DNA of 64,000 nt from Pardosa pseudoannulata (lineage: Eukaryota; Arthropoda; Arachnida; Araneae; Lycosidae). This document shows, piece after piece, positions 1 to 10,269 of the stretch (its first letter is position 1; the number at the start of each line of letters is the position of its first letter). Made by a program: the position numbers and the translations under genes. The notes beneath the pieces were generated by a model, which searched no databases, was not told the origin of the DNA, and worked only from the letters and a program-made list of their open reading frames with translations. The stretch is taken from contig CM063504.1 in the NCBI GenBank assembly GCA_032207245.1, positions 86,769,575 through 86,833,574 on the forward strand, in the 5' to 3' direction.

Positions 1-108
1 TACTGCACATTCCTTACATTACGAAGAACAAAAACTAGCAACACCTCATGTTACAAAACTAAAGATACCTTAGTCAAGACAACAGTTAATATACACACAT
101 GCACTTAC

Positions 109-110
<2 letters not shown>

Positions 111-165
<55 letters not shown>

Positions 166-168
166 CAC
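111..168. repeat. (TA)n microsatellite
   Basis: Alternating TA dinucleotides, about 24 units, with a few C and G interruptions at the edges. It is a simple sequence repeat with no coding value. Confidence 0.95.
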
Positions 169-171
169 TGA

Positions 172-1280
172 TGTATGACTGTGTATGTAAATATATAAAG
201 CTTTCAATGGGAACGGAACTATGTAATCGTAAATCAGTTACGCGGGCAAATATGCCGAGAAAATCGTGAAATACTTATATTTTAGCAGTGATGCGTAATT
301 CAATAATTACTTCGAGCTTTCTGGAATGACTATACAAAATTCGTAGGAGTTGGAGAGTTTGCAATTATTCTTAGATTGGATTTTAATGGAATATCTCATT
401 TTGCATTCTTTAGTATAGTGTTTTGAATGTGATATTGACAAACAAAAAGGACTGAAGACATTCACATTTGGGCGAATTTTACCAAGGGTAGCAATTTTTA
501 TTATTAATGCAGGAGTTTCTTTTATTTTGAATTTCAGAATATCCAGCAAAGGAGTCTCTTATTTTAAAATTAAATATCACTTAAGATTGATAGAATAATA
601 AGATAAAAGTATCGAAATAGTCTCAAAAGCTTCTAAGGTAGGAAGCTATGTGCAGTACAACTCATATCAACGTCTTATCAGTATCTTCTGTAGGCTGGAA
701 AACTTTAAACTAATCTCTGCTGCAATTCTTTAAACTGTTGGATTTCCATGGTTTTTATTGAATAATGCCAAAAACTGTTCCGATATTTTCTGAAATGATT
801 AGTTTTCTTGGGAGTTAATACTGTCCACTGAATCATGAGCTACCAGACCATTTCATTGGATTGGATTTCACGTAGGGTCTTGAAGGGATATTTGATAACG
901 TTTAGAAGTTTGCATTGATGCCGTACGACTATGTTTCAACCTGTGATATTCCAGTGCCAGAAAAACACGTTGCGCATTGGAATACTGTATTTCAACCTCT
1001 TCCTTTGATAAGATAACTTACATACTCCCAGCTTACATGCTTCTGAGCACTTTTTATAGGCCGTATGTATTAAGACGATTGTAGCGCTGTCCGTTAGGAG
1101 CTTTTGTGACTATTTCGAAATTTCTAGATAAAATTAATATAGCTTTGACGATAACCATATATTATCTGTCGAATTCTTTTATCGATATTCGTATCCGATA
1201 TATTTAATTTTGAAATTATGTATTCCTTTGATTGACACCTTGTACATAAGACAAAATAATTTAAAGGATATCATAGCATA
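172..1280. other. AT-rich non-coding stretch
   Basis: I see no recognisable gene, transposon end or tandem array here. The only open frame (307-549, minus, 80 codons) has no recognisable similarity and ordinary AT-rich composition, so it is not called as a gene. Confidence 0.5.
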
Positions 1281-1533
1281 AAATACATAAAATGCAAAGC
1301 AAAAGTAAATTAAAACAGAAATAGGGAGAAAAGCACGTAAACAGGTGTTTCGCTGCTACTAGCGAGAAGCATACTCAATGCAACAGAACTCAATGGCTTG
1401 TAAAAGGACAGGAATTCCCTTGCTTTAAGACTGCTGCTCGCTCAAAGCAGCGAAACAACTGTCTACTTTATTTCTCTCCCTATTTGACCCTTCCTTACTC
1501 TGCTTTGCATTTCATAATACATTCTGGCACAAA
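1281..1533. mobile_element. Fold-back (inverted-repeat) MITE-like element
   Basis: A left arm starting near 1281 is mirrored by a right arm ending near 1533. Shared blocks in inverted order are AAATGCAAAGC (outer), ATAGGGAGA (middle) and GTTTCGCTGCT (inner). A further inner stem pairs ACTAGCGAG with CTCGCT around 1358 and 1440. The whole unit would fold into one long imperfect hairpin of about 250 bp. No transposase is encoded and no clear target duplication was identified, so the superfamily is unknown. Confidence 0.55.
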
Positions 1534-2524
1534 AATTTAACCCTCTCACATAAAAGAGATCAGTCTTTGAAAAGACAATTGACTAAAACTTATTAAATTT
1601 GTACATCCTAAAACGTATTTTTAGGTCTTGATTTAAAAAGCAAGTGTATATAAAAAAAAATCTCAACAGAAAGGTAAATCAGTAGTATATGGTAGATAAC
1701 GAGACAGCTACACATTATAAACATCTATTTTATTAATCCGCATAAAGAAGCAATCTTCTTCAATTTCGGGTGTTCCATTTTTCTAAGTAGAGAGATTATT
1801 TTTTTTCCAGTAGGGTGGAAATAAAATGCAAAATTGGAGATTTTATTCATGTAACTTTTTTTAGAGATATTTTATATCCTGAAACAAATATAAGGAGCGT
1901 GCTTAATCTTCGACTGTCTGATGCAATGCTTATCAGCAACTAAAGTGAATTTGTAATTCTAAATGGTCAAATTCAGAGTGGTTATTAAACAATCATCATG
2001 AGAACAAAATCCTAAATGCATCGCATCAGAAGAAATGCTGAGTGCTCTGCAAACACAAAGGTCTAAACTACAGTTAAATCTATCAATATCATTAAGAAAA
2101 AGGATTTGCATCTTTTCTCCCTTTTTTATAACTTATTGTCCCGATAACTTAAGACACATTTTATGATAGGAACAATAACAGTTACTTCAGGAGCAATCTC
2201 TCTTACAGCCATCAAAAATTTATCTTCGGCGAGATAAGGCGGATTTGGAGATGAAATAATAGTTTTGTCCCTGAAATAAATCAAACCAAAAGGCTAGGTA
2301 TATAATAAAAAATATGTGATAGTCGATGATTTTTAACATCCTGTTTCACATATCTGTTATCAATGTAAATGTACATCTGACAACTGTGTAAAAAATATAC
2401 AGAGCCGATTAGATGGTAAATCTAATGGAAAGGCTAAGTAGGGTTAAACTTTAGAAATGTATTGGTTGCAAAGCTTAATTATTCTGGTTTCACCCATTTC
2501 CAATTACTAGTAATAGTTTTATAA
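1534..2524. other. AT-rich non-coding stretch
   Basis: Nothing recognisable: no open frame of note, no tandem array and no transposon ends that I can support. Confidence 0.5.
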
Positions 2525-3245
2525 ACGTATTATTAATATGTCGCCTTTGCATGCACTGCATCAATCCTTTATATATTATATTCATAATTTTGAGAGCTCC
2601 ATAAGCTTCCTAGTTAAACTTCGCATGCCTGTTTCGATAATACATCCATTTCAAAAAATCTCCTGCTCCCACTTTACCCCTCATTTGTCAACGACTGGAT
2701 AAAAATGAGAATTTCAGTCTTACCTTTCTGTCAAAAGGAAACATTACGATTCCATCGCAATTAGCGTTGCCCTAGGAATTGCCCCAAGAGGTGGATGAAT
2801 TTAAAAAACTTGTACATTTACTAAATACAAAAAAACTACTGAACAACGCAAAATGAATTTCTATTTGGTGGGTGCTTTCATTTACAAGCCTTCTCGGTTA
2901 CTATTAATAATTCCATAGACATAACCTTAATACGTAGCTTTAGCATGCATTGCAATAAGCATTTATCTATTGTATTCATAATTTTGAGTACTTTATAAGC
3001 TTCTTATACTTCAACCTTGCAGGGTTGTCTGCACAATTTGTAGACAATGAATCATTTAAAAAAATCTCTTGTTTCCATTTCCCTTTTGATCTATCAACTT
3101 CTGGATGATAATAGGAATTACATCCTTACTTCTCCGCAAAAAAGACAGGATTAAGGTTCCCTCGCACTTAACGTTGCCTTGAAATCATTACAAGAGGTGC
3201 ACGAATTTTGAAAACTTGAACATTTATTTAATAAAAAAAGATAAT
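2525..3245. repeat. Diverged direct duplication, ~400-bp period
   Basis: Two copies in the same orientation, roughly 2525-2840 and 2920-3240. They share ordered blocks: CGTA then TTGCATG/AGCATGCATTGCA, TATTCATAATTTTGAG, ATAAGCTTC, AAAAAATCTC, CAACG/TTCTGGAT, GCGTTGCC/ACGTTGCC, AAGAGGTG and AACTTG. Similarity is clear but low, so the duplication is old. No coding potential was seen. Confidence 0.6.
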
Positions 3246-3684
3246 ATGTACTACAGAACATTAGCACAACCAGAATTTCTGTCTGGAGGATATTAATATT
3301 AGAACTGTACTTTTAATTGATAACTCTTCAGGTGATTTGAAGGTTATTGTGCCCAAAGCTAGAAAATAAAAACTACTAATACTTCACTTAAATACTGCTG
3401 GTTTCCCAGTTGCTCTAAGTAAAATTTCTACGTGCACTTATACACAACTGTCTGGAAGTTTTGAGAATTTCATCTTTAAAAATCACCTGTTACAGCAAGA
3501 CATATACCTCTGCAGCAGTTATTTTTTACTCGCTTTAAACTTTTATTCATAAAAATCTATTAAAACCTTGATTTGTCTCTTCTTTTAGTTTTATGAGCAA
3601 AAAACATGACTAAAAGTCATATATTTGTATCCTATTGTCAAAATAAAAGTAATCACTTATTCCAGTTGAAAAAGTTTAATAAAT

Positions 3685-3788
3685 ATATATATAACAAATA
3701 AATATATTTATATATACATACATGCACGCACACACACACACATACTGTATATATATATATATATATATACATATACATATGTATATAT

Positions 3789-3832
<44 letters not shown>

Positions 3833-3973
3833 GTATGTGTGTGTATACATATATATGTATATATATATGTATATCTATATATATGTGTATATATATATGT
3901 ATATATATGTATATATACATGTATATATATGTATATATATATATATGTGTATATATATATACATATATACATA

Positions 3974-4021
<48 letters not shown>
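3685..4021. repeat. Compound (TA)n/(CA)n/(TATG)n microsatellite
   Basis: A long mosaic of TA, CA, TG and TATG units. Open frames across it on both strands are low-complexity Tyr/Ile strings created by the repeat. The tract ends exactly where the solo LTR begins at 4022. Confidence 0.95.
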
Positions 4022-4024
<3 letters not shown>

Positions 4025-4327
4025 CACGTTCCCACTAAACGACACTAGAGTCTTGAGTACATTTTCATAGCTTTATTCAAATCTCAGAGCACACAAATCA
4101 TCAATCATCTTCAATGGTGTCTCACTTTGGCACCCAACTTTTAACAAAGGCAGGCTTAGCTGCTTCGGGTAACCACAGCTCTGTCCGTGGAATGTGCACG
4201 CTGCTCTCTGCTCCGATCACTGCGAGTGAGCCGTATTTATGTGGCTAACACATCACGCCGCGTCACTCCCAGTAATGAATCCCTGATTAAAATCTTTTAA
4301 AATTAATCTACAATTTAAATCCTGACA
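4022..4327 (-). mobile_element. Solo LTR (Ty3/Gypsy-like) inserted in (TA)n
   Basis: On the minus strand the 306-bp unit begins TGTCAGG and ends GTGTCA, i.e. TG...CA termini. It carries an AATAAA poly(A) signal near its 3' part (complement of 4071-4077) and is clearly more GC-rich than its surroundings. TATA lies immediately on both sides (4018-4021 and 4328-4331), consistent with a 4-bp duplication, but the flanks are a TA repeat so this is weak evidence. No internal region or second LTR is present. Superfamily assignment is inferred from length, termini and duplication size only. Confidence 0.6.
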
Positions 4328-4331
4328 TATA

Positions 4332-4869
4332 TATACAGACAGATATTTCTATAAATTTTTATTTTAATTACCTATAATATTATTTTTATTACCTATAATT
4401 TTTTATTATTTTATTTTATTATTATTGGTAATCTACATTTAAACATTTTAAAAAAGAAAGAAAATCTTGATCCAGCTAGGGGCTTTCAAGCCCATAGCTC
4501 CCTCCGTGTTTGTGTTACTACTGTAGAACATAAACTGATAATACTTCTTCGCCGCTAAGAAGTCTGAAGTTTCAAACATGATCAGTTAACAGCGGAATAT
4601 TTTTAAAGTCGTTCACGTGGAGCTTAAACAAAATCAAGGGGTTGACTGAAAAATTGGGTTCCTCCGCCAACTTGGCGATAATGGTTTGAGTATGGTCGCC
4701 TAATATTTTCTCCTGATCTCACCGTGTGCAAAGAATCTGTATTTATATTATAATTTATGTTATTTACATCCAACTTTCCTTGTGTCACTCTTTTTTCATA
4801 TATTAAAAGTGCGAAATGCTTAAAAAATTTAGATATAACAAACCAATAATGGTTCACTATAGCTGATTT
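4332..4869. other. Non-coding stretch next to the 4.9-6.4 kb repeat pair
   Basis: AT-rich with short T/A runs. A segment near 4645-4680 (GAAAAATTGGGTTCC) resembles the reverse complement of 5770-5815, so part of this stretch may belong to the same repeat family as the head-to-head pair. The 77-codon minus frame at 4624-4857 is unrecognised and probably not a gene. Confidence 0.4.
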
Positions 4870-4870
4870 T

Positions 4871-5302
4871 TCAACTCCTCTTCTTAGCCCACTCTCCTGT
4901 TTCTAATCGTGGATCTTGTTGGTGCTTCAACCACATTTGGCGAAATTGGCGTGGTTGCAGCTTGCGTGCGTGGCGTGCTTGCAGCGTGGCGTTTGAAATC
5001 TGGCGAGGGGATCGTAACTCAACTTCTTTCTGACTTTGCGTTTCATTTGTTAGCATATGTTGGACGTATGCACGGTTCTTTTGTCTTTTACTTTCGTTCG
5101 TTGCATATTCCTGCCGTCTTATTTTCAATTTCTCTTCATGAAGTATATGATCATTGACCTTTTTGTCCTTTTTTGCTTGTCTAGTCTTTGCAAGCCTTTT
5201 TTCTCGCTCTTCAGAAGTTTCTTTTTCTCGTTTAGCTCTATACTGTTCACGACGTTTTTGAAGTCGAGCAGCCTTTTGAGTTTCTGTTTTCTGTTTAACC
5301 AT
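4871..5302 (-). CDS. Small basic coiled-coil protein with STPR-like repeats, repeat-encoded
   Basis: A 143-codon open frame starting MVKQKTETQ. The N-terminal ~80 residues are almost entirely Lys, Arg, Glu and Gln with a repeated pattern (RLQKRREQYRAKR, then KRLAKTRQAKK), resembling the ~23-residue STPR repeats of insect FMBP-1-like DNA-binding proteins and predicted to be helical or coiled coil. The C-terminal part is rich in Arg and His (LQARHARKLQPRQFRQMW). No signal peptide or membrane segment is visible. The last 154 bp are duplicated in inverted orientation at 6291-6444, so this frame lies in a dispersed repeat. A link to a mobile element such as a Helitron is possible but I see no helicase or Rep domain. 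Function unknown. Confidence 0.5.
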   Translation of the reverse strand: MVKQKTETQKAARLQKRREQYRAKREKETSEEREKRLAKTRQAKKDKKVNDHILHEEKLKIRRQEYATNESKRQKNRAYVQHMLTNETQSQKEVELRSPRQISNATLQARHARKLQPRQFRQMWLKHQQDPRLETGEWAKKRS

Positions 5303-5348
5303 TTTAAATTTGAATGGTATATTTTTATATAAATTTTTCTTTATTTTC

Positions 5349-5510
5349 TAAGTAAATAGAGCGATCTTAACAGAACTCGTTAGATACTTGGTAAATTCTT
5401 TTTCCAATTTTTAAGTAAATCGACCGATCTTTGCAGAACACGTTAGATACTTATTTTTTATTTCAATTTTTCAAGTAAATCGACCGATCTTTGCAGAACA
5501 TGTATTTTGA
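5349..5510. repeat. Three tandem copies of a ~62-bp unit
   Basis: Upstream of the minus-strand frame, the motif AAGTAAATCGACCGATCTT followed by GCAGAAC and GTTAGATACTT recurs near 5350, 5413 and 5474. The first copy is the most diverged. They lie in what would be the 5' leader or promoter of the 4871-5302 frame. Confidence 0.75.
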
Positions 5511-5565
5511 GTGGAGGTTGAAGAGGAGTTGTAAAATTGAAAATTTTTTTTCAAATCTCTTATTA
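5439..5565 (-). repeat. 5' end module of the minus-oriented copy (inverted partner at 5994-6120)
   Basis: This 127-bp block is the reverse complement of 5994-6120 with essentially a single mismatch. It holds the third ~62-bp repeat copy and the motif GAAGAGGAGTTG, which also occurs at the 3' end of the unit. Confidence 0.85.
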
Positions 5566-5993
5566 ATAATTTGGAGCTGTTGCGTTTGTAAACTGTTAAG
5601 GGATTAATTGCCCATAAATATAAATGTCCGGTTTTCAAGTCTTTTTTTTAATTAAGTAAGAGTATATAATTCTATTATGATAGCGCAGTTTGCATTAATT
5701 AAAGTCACCAGAAAAAGCAAAAAATAAATTGTTTAGATGGATTACCTTCGTGTTTTAGTAAATATCGCCAATATTTGCGCCCAATTTGCTAAGGGGAACC
5801 CAATTCTTCAGTAGTCCCAAAGTCAAGTAATATGTATACACGTCGAACACAATACAAATGGTCGCATAATAAATTTTGTGAAAAAAACCAAAGCGAATAA
5901 AATTTCACTTTTATTAGATAAAAAATTAAGATTTCATTGTTGAAAAATGTATTATTGTTGAAAAATCAACAATTGCCTAACCAACAAAATTCA
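5566..5993. other. Spacer between the two inverted units
   Basis: About 430 bp of AT-rich DNA between the two facing 5' ends. No open frame or promoter motif that I can support. It contains a segment (5765-5815) weakly similar to 4645-4680. Confidence 0.5.
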
Positions 5994-6444
5994 TAATAAG
6001 AGATTTGAAAAAAAATTTTCAATTTTACAACTCCTCTTCAACCTCCACTCAAAATACGTGTTCTGCAAAGATCGGTCGATTTACTTGAAAAATTGAAATA
6101 AAAAATAAGTATCTAACGTGTAATAAGTAACTCAGTTTATTTAATTTGTGATTAAGTGAATGTTTCAGTCTATTTAGTATGAATGTTATGTGTTTCCTTT
6201 GTGTTTTCTTTGTTAATTCAATTAGATTTTAAATATTCAATTTTTGTAAATTTTTTCCTCAAAATGTTGTTTTTGTTTATGTATCAATTTGTTGAGTTAC
6301 GATCCCCTCGCCAGATTTCAAACGCCACGCTGCAAGCACGCCACGCACGCAAGCTGCAAGCACGCCAATTTCGCCAAATGTGGTTGAAGCACCAACAAGA
6401 TCCATGATTAGAAACAGGAGAGTGGGCTAAGAAGAGGAGTTGAA
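5994..6444 (+). pseudogene. Second, plus-oriented copy with a different core and a nonsense codon
   Basis: The copy has the same 127-bp 5' module (5994-6120) and 154-bp 3' coding module (6291-6444) as the minus-strand unit, but the 170 bp between them is unrelated to the corresponding 415 bp of the other copy. The STPR-like N-terminus is therefore missing. In the shared coding block an Arg codon of the left copy (CGA) is a TGA stop here, a change typical of CpG decay. The remaining readable piece ends in the block QMWLKHQQDP. It cannot make the full small protein. Confidence 0.7.
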
Positions 6445-6449
6445 ATAGG

Positions 6450-7841
6450 AAAAATTAAAGAAGAATTTAAAAATTCAGTTAATTTAAATGTGGTATGTCA
6501 AAACAAAGTACCACACAAAGTTATGTTTCTTAGATCGAAGATCTGCAAAGTGCTGAGAATACCTGATGCATTAGGAAAAATAAACCCCTAATTTTGTAAA
6601 AAGAAATGCATTGTACGGGGAATTCCTTCTAAAGAATTTAATCTCATTATTTTTAATTTATAATAGACATTCCGGTATTATAAAGAAAACATAATACTAT
6701 CAAAATCTCGCAAAAAATATTTAACCTGAATTACTTGTACGAAAAGAAAAAAGAATTGAATAAATATATTTTGATTGTTATTTTATGAAATTTCTTTTGT
6801 AAAAAAGGTGCTCATAGTTATAAAAATAATAGAATTATCGGAAATAGAAGTAGTCGAAAGTTTGGGAAAAATTGTCTTAAATGAAGCCAATATTGTAGAA
6901 TTATTTTATTTTTAAATTAAATTTTTTTTTAAAAAAAAGGACAGAGGATACACATTTAATAAAAATTTTGGGAATGTTTCCTTTCTTTCACTGGCTTTAT
7001 AAAAATAAACAGGTTCCACATACGGCAAACTATTTAGAGAATAGTCGGTCTTCATAATTGGCACAGTATAAATAGAATAACAACATGCTTGAATTAGGTT
7101 ATACATATATAACTAACACCTGAATAACTTTTGAGAATTAAATCGCTTTTTTGAATTCAAAAGAGAATCGTAGGCAATACAAAAATTGTTACCATGACGA
7201 CACTATTTGGTAGAAAACATTTTAACAAATGAATTCGATTTGAAAACTTTTGATAAAATCTTATCAACCGTGGAAATGTGAAACTAGATACACTCGATAG
7301 AGATAAGAAAATGATTTTGAGACACATTTGAATAAAATAATAATAATAATAATAATTTCTTGCAACACTAGAATACATAACTTGTTTTTCTTTCAAAATT
7401 TCAGCAGTTTGGATCAAAACTGATTGTTAATTCGAGTAAATAAATTTAATGATCGACATCTAGTCAAACTAGTACAAGAACATGACAACTTAGCATAAAA
7501 GTTTTCTGAAATAATTAAAGACTTTTCTTTCCATAGATATAAAATGAATATTAAACTTTTGAAAAATACATACAACTTCTTATCACTCCACTTTTATCGA
7601 TTTGCACACAATGGGAAAAGCTATTATTTTCGTTTTCCTTACAAAATTAAGAAGAATTCTTTCAAACTCAAAAACACATTTGGAATAATTTCATAAAGAG
7701 AAAACTTTGTAAATTTATTACGGCTATAGAGGTCTCAAAACGATTTTCGAGTAAAAGAAAAAAATTCGTTTCGGTAAGGAAAATTCTTTTCAATAACAAA
7801 AATTTAACTTATTAATATGCTATAAATCACTTGAAATGATT
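6450..7841. other. AT-rich non-coding stretch
   Basis: Very AT-rich, with homopolymer runs. The two minus-strand frames at 6912-7106 and 7157-7417 are unrecognised and look like chance openings. A (TAA)n run lies near 7335-7353. Confidence 0.5.
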
Positions 7842-7846
7842 CTTTT

Positions 7847-7933
7847 TGTTGCGGTGAATGAAAAACGTGCTAGTAATAACTAGCATTTCACCTTTTAGAA
7901 TGGCATCACTTACGTTGTTGTATTCATAAATGT
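7847..7933 (+). repeat. Inverted copy of the LTR start
   Basis: Matches the complement of 8627-8713 over 87 bp with about two mismatches. It is joined to gag sequence within a shared stretch around ACATTTATGAA, which suggests a microhomology-guided template switch. Confidence 0.8.
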
Positions 7934-8534
7934 CTCCTATTACACTGATTCCATCAACAAGGCGTTTAGCTTAACCATCTAAATAACCTCTAAAGAAAAC
8001 ATGCTTATCAATAACAGAAAGATGTGGATTGGCATCTATGGAAGATTTAAATTGTTCCCAAAAACATTGCCATTGTTCTATTTCTCCTATAAATGATTGG
8101 AGTTTAACCGTTGGCAGTTTAACTGTATACGATTGAATAACAGGCGCTGTAGTAGAAGGATCGCCAAGAACCATCGCCAAGTTTTTGGTGTCATTATTCG
8201 AAGCAGTAACATTATTTGTATTTGGCGATAATTTATTTTGAATAATTTTTCGTGCTTTGAAAATTGCAGATTCAACAGTATCTATGTAGTTTTCACACGG
8301 CTTATTATCCTTTTCAAATTCTTCGTCAGAAAGAAAATTATGAGTTTCGTTATCTATGTGTTTCATATCACCTAAAGCAGTTGTTAAGCGATTACATATA
8401 TATTCAACGTCCTCAACTGAAAAATCATCTTTCAAAGTATTAATATCTGTAAAAAAGCGAGAAATATTGCTCCGCACGGTTTACAGTCGTCGCTGGAGTT
8501 GAGTCATTCTATCAGCTTTACCGGTTGGAGCCAT
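7925..8534 (-). pseudogene. BEL/Pao gag fragment (DUF1759-type), two nonsense codons
   Basis: Translation from the minus-strand ATG at 8534 starts MAPTGKADRM and reaches the motif VKLPTVKLQSFIGEIEQWQ, then FFRGYLDG and AKRLVDGI, the conserved core of retrotransposon gag proteins of the BEL/Pao group (the DUF1759 region that precedes pol). The frame is interrupted by TAA at 8481-8483 and TAA at 7971-7973. The downstream gag, protease, RT and integrase are absent. It is a dead copy of a different family from the element at 56.8 kb: its LTR and leader sequences differ. Confidence 0.75.
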
Positions 8535-8554
8535 TTTCCAGATTTTCGGCACCA

Positions 8555-8713
8555 GATATTAGGAGATAGTATTTTAATACAAGTATTTATTTTCTAACTT
8601 ACAATCGAAAGTAAAGAACAAGTAAAACATTTATGAATACAACAACGTAAGTGATGCCATTCTAAAAGGTAAAATGCTAGTTATTACTAGCACGTTTTTC
8701 ATTCGCCGCAACA
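8555..8713 (-). mobile_element. 5' LTR of the aberrant BEL element
   Basis: About 159 bp on the minus strand from TGTTGCGG to just before TGGTGCCG, which I take as the start of the primer-binding site. An AATAAA lies inside (complement near 8587). The 3' boundary is inferred only from the primer-site position and does not end in a clean CA. Confidence 0.5.
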
Positions 8714-8718
8714 CTTTT

Positions 8719-9180
8719 GTTAACATCAAAAGTTCTACACAGATTTCCAAATATAGATATATAAAAATAAGAAAAAAGGTTTTAAAGTTTGATAACTCAT
8801 TTTTTATCGGCAAACACGATATGTTTTTAAAAAGAGTATAGTTTGGTTTAGACCTCTCTTTTGCTACAAGAAGACTAACTGACTGCGACCTCTACTATAT
8901 GTAAGAGAAATAGAGCATATAAGTTACTCCAAGCAAACCTTTGCAATTTTTATAAATTAAATCTTTTATAAATTAGTCTACCAAACATTTTAAATAATGT
9001 TGAGAGGAAGGTATTAACTAAACTTTGTCCTATAATTCCCACAACAACTGACTGCTCTTTCTGGTATGAAAAAAACGATATTTTTTATTGTAAAATCTCC
9101 AAACATATTTTCGAAGCGTCTTTGTAGAACAGCCACGACGCTTGGGAATCACTGCCATAAACCCCTTGACGGTTGCCTAA
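8719..9180. other. AT-rich non-coding stretch
   Basis: Nothing recognisable. One short minus frame here overlaps the LTR and is a chance opening. Confidence 0.5.
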
Positions 9181-9790
9181 AGTCCGTTAAAAGGAATAAA
9201 AGGAGCGAACGGGAGAACAAAAATGAGAAATAAGAAGTAAATGAAAAGGGGGAAATGGGAGAAATTCCTGGCACAGAAGGAAAAGTTGGGGAGGAGTTAC
9301 GGGGTCTAAATAGATCCATCTAATCCAAAATCCTACACACCCGTCAGAGAAGAAGACGTAAACTTGAGTTTTAAAGCCAGGGGCAAAACCAGGACCCAGT
9401 TTGTCGATCGGACCCAATGACACTGACAGATGACAACAGCTAACTCTCCACCACTGCTTTCACTCAGAAGAAAGTGGAGAGAGTTTAATTTGTATGTCAA
9501 GGCCAACGCGAGACCGCTCTGTTTGTTCTGTGAGCTCACACTCTCAAAATCAGCGCCGGTGAGGGAACAATGCATCTCCCGTGACAAGGACACTTTTACG
9601 ATCCGTCCCGCTCAATTCCCCGCAGGCCTCTCTTTCTCTCTCCACATGCTGGTAAAAGTGTTACCAGCGCATTGTTCTCAGCCCATGATCTTCCACGGAC
9701 AACATCACTTAGTGAGGAGAAGGGAGAGAACAATGCGACAACTTGACGCAGGCTGCGACAAGTGTGGAAACGGAGATGACATTTAACGAG
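9181..9790. other. GC-richer island, possible promoter or exon
   Basis: Composition rises well above the surrounding DNA, and open frames exist on both strands (plus 9430-9786, 118 codons; minus 9333-9593 and 9187-9423). The plus frame has a Cys-x2-Cys pair (LCLFCEL) and a second pair near its end (CDKCG), but nothing that I recognise as a family. Such composition could mark a promoter region, a transposon remnant or a host exon. No splice or poly(A) context settles this. Confidence 0.3.
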
Positions 9791-10018
9791 TCCCGCATAT
9801 GCATACTAATAAAAAAAACGCGGAATACCGACAATATTTCCTTATGGGAAATGCTTTTCTTTTCATTATTTACGCAAGAGAAGAGAAAAAGTATCACTGG
9901 AAATAACGTAACATTTTTTTCTACTTTCTAATGTACTTTCTCCTTTCTCCACTGTGTACAGTGAAACAGATATGTTTTGTTCCCAAACCTAAAAATATAT
10001 AACAGTATATATGAAGAT
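9791..10018. other. Non-coding stretch
   Basis: No feature supported. Confidence 0.4.
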
Positions 10019-10262
10019 ATATGATATTGAATGAAGATTATATGATATGAAGATATGATACTGAATATGTTAGATATGAAGATATGATACTGAATATGTT
10101 AGATATGAAGATATGATACTGAATATGATAGGTATGAAGAAATGGTACTGAATATGGTAGATATGAAGATATGATGTTTAATATTGTACGATAGATATAT
10201 GATATTGAATATGATAGATAAGAAGAAATGAAATAGATATGAACAGACGTAGATATGAAGTT
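10019..10262. repeat. Minisatellite, ~33-bp unit
   Basis: Repeats of the type TAGATATGAAGATATGATA followed by CTGAATATG run through the region, about seven copies with point changes and length variants. The 78-codon minus frame across it (repeating SSYL/SYLPYS) is a by-product of the repeat. Confidence 0.85.
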
Positions 10263-10269
10263 ATTTGCA

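Larger units (their letters stand above)
7847..8713 (-). mobile_element. Aberrant BEL/Pao insertion with inverted LTR ends
   Basis: The unit is bounded by a 5-bp direct repeat CTTTT (7842-7846 and 8714-8718). Its two ends are 87-bp inverted repeats (7847-7933 and 8627-8713) that differ at about two positions and both start TGTTGCGG when read inward. The minus strand read from 8713 gives an LTR (8555-8713), a possible primer-binding site starting TGGTGCCG, and the 5' half of a BEL-type gag. At 7933 gag gives way to the LTR start in reverse orientation. Both termini are therefore the same LTR end. The target duplication shows that this already rearranged molecule was integrated as such. Confidence 0.75.

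Noticed and set aside
3653..4070. Several open frames of 65-119 codons made of Tyr, Ile, His and Thr repeats
   Set aside because: They are translations of the TA/CA microsatellite on both strands; no real protein.
5057..5332. Plus-strand hydrophobic frame that looks like a membrane protein
   Set aside because: It is antisense to a Lys/Arg/Glu-rich coding region; antisense of such codons gives Phe/Leu/Ser-rich strings.
7971..8477. The gag fragment as a functional gene
   Set aside because: Its frame has TAA codons at both borders, lacks the rest of gag and pol, and is joined to a reversed LTR end.
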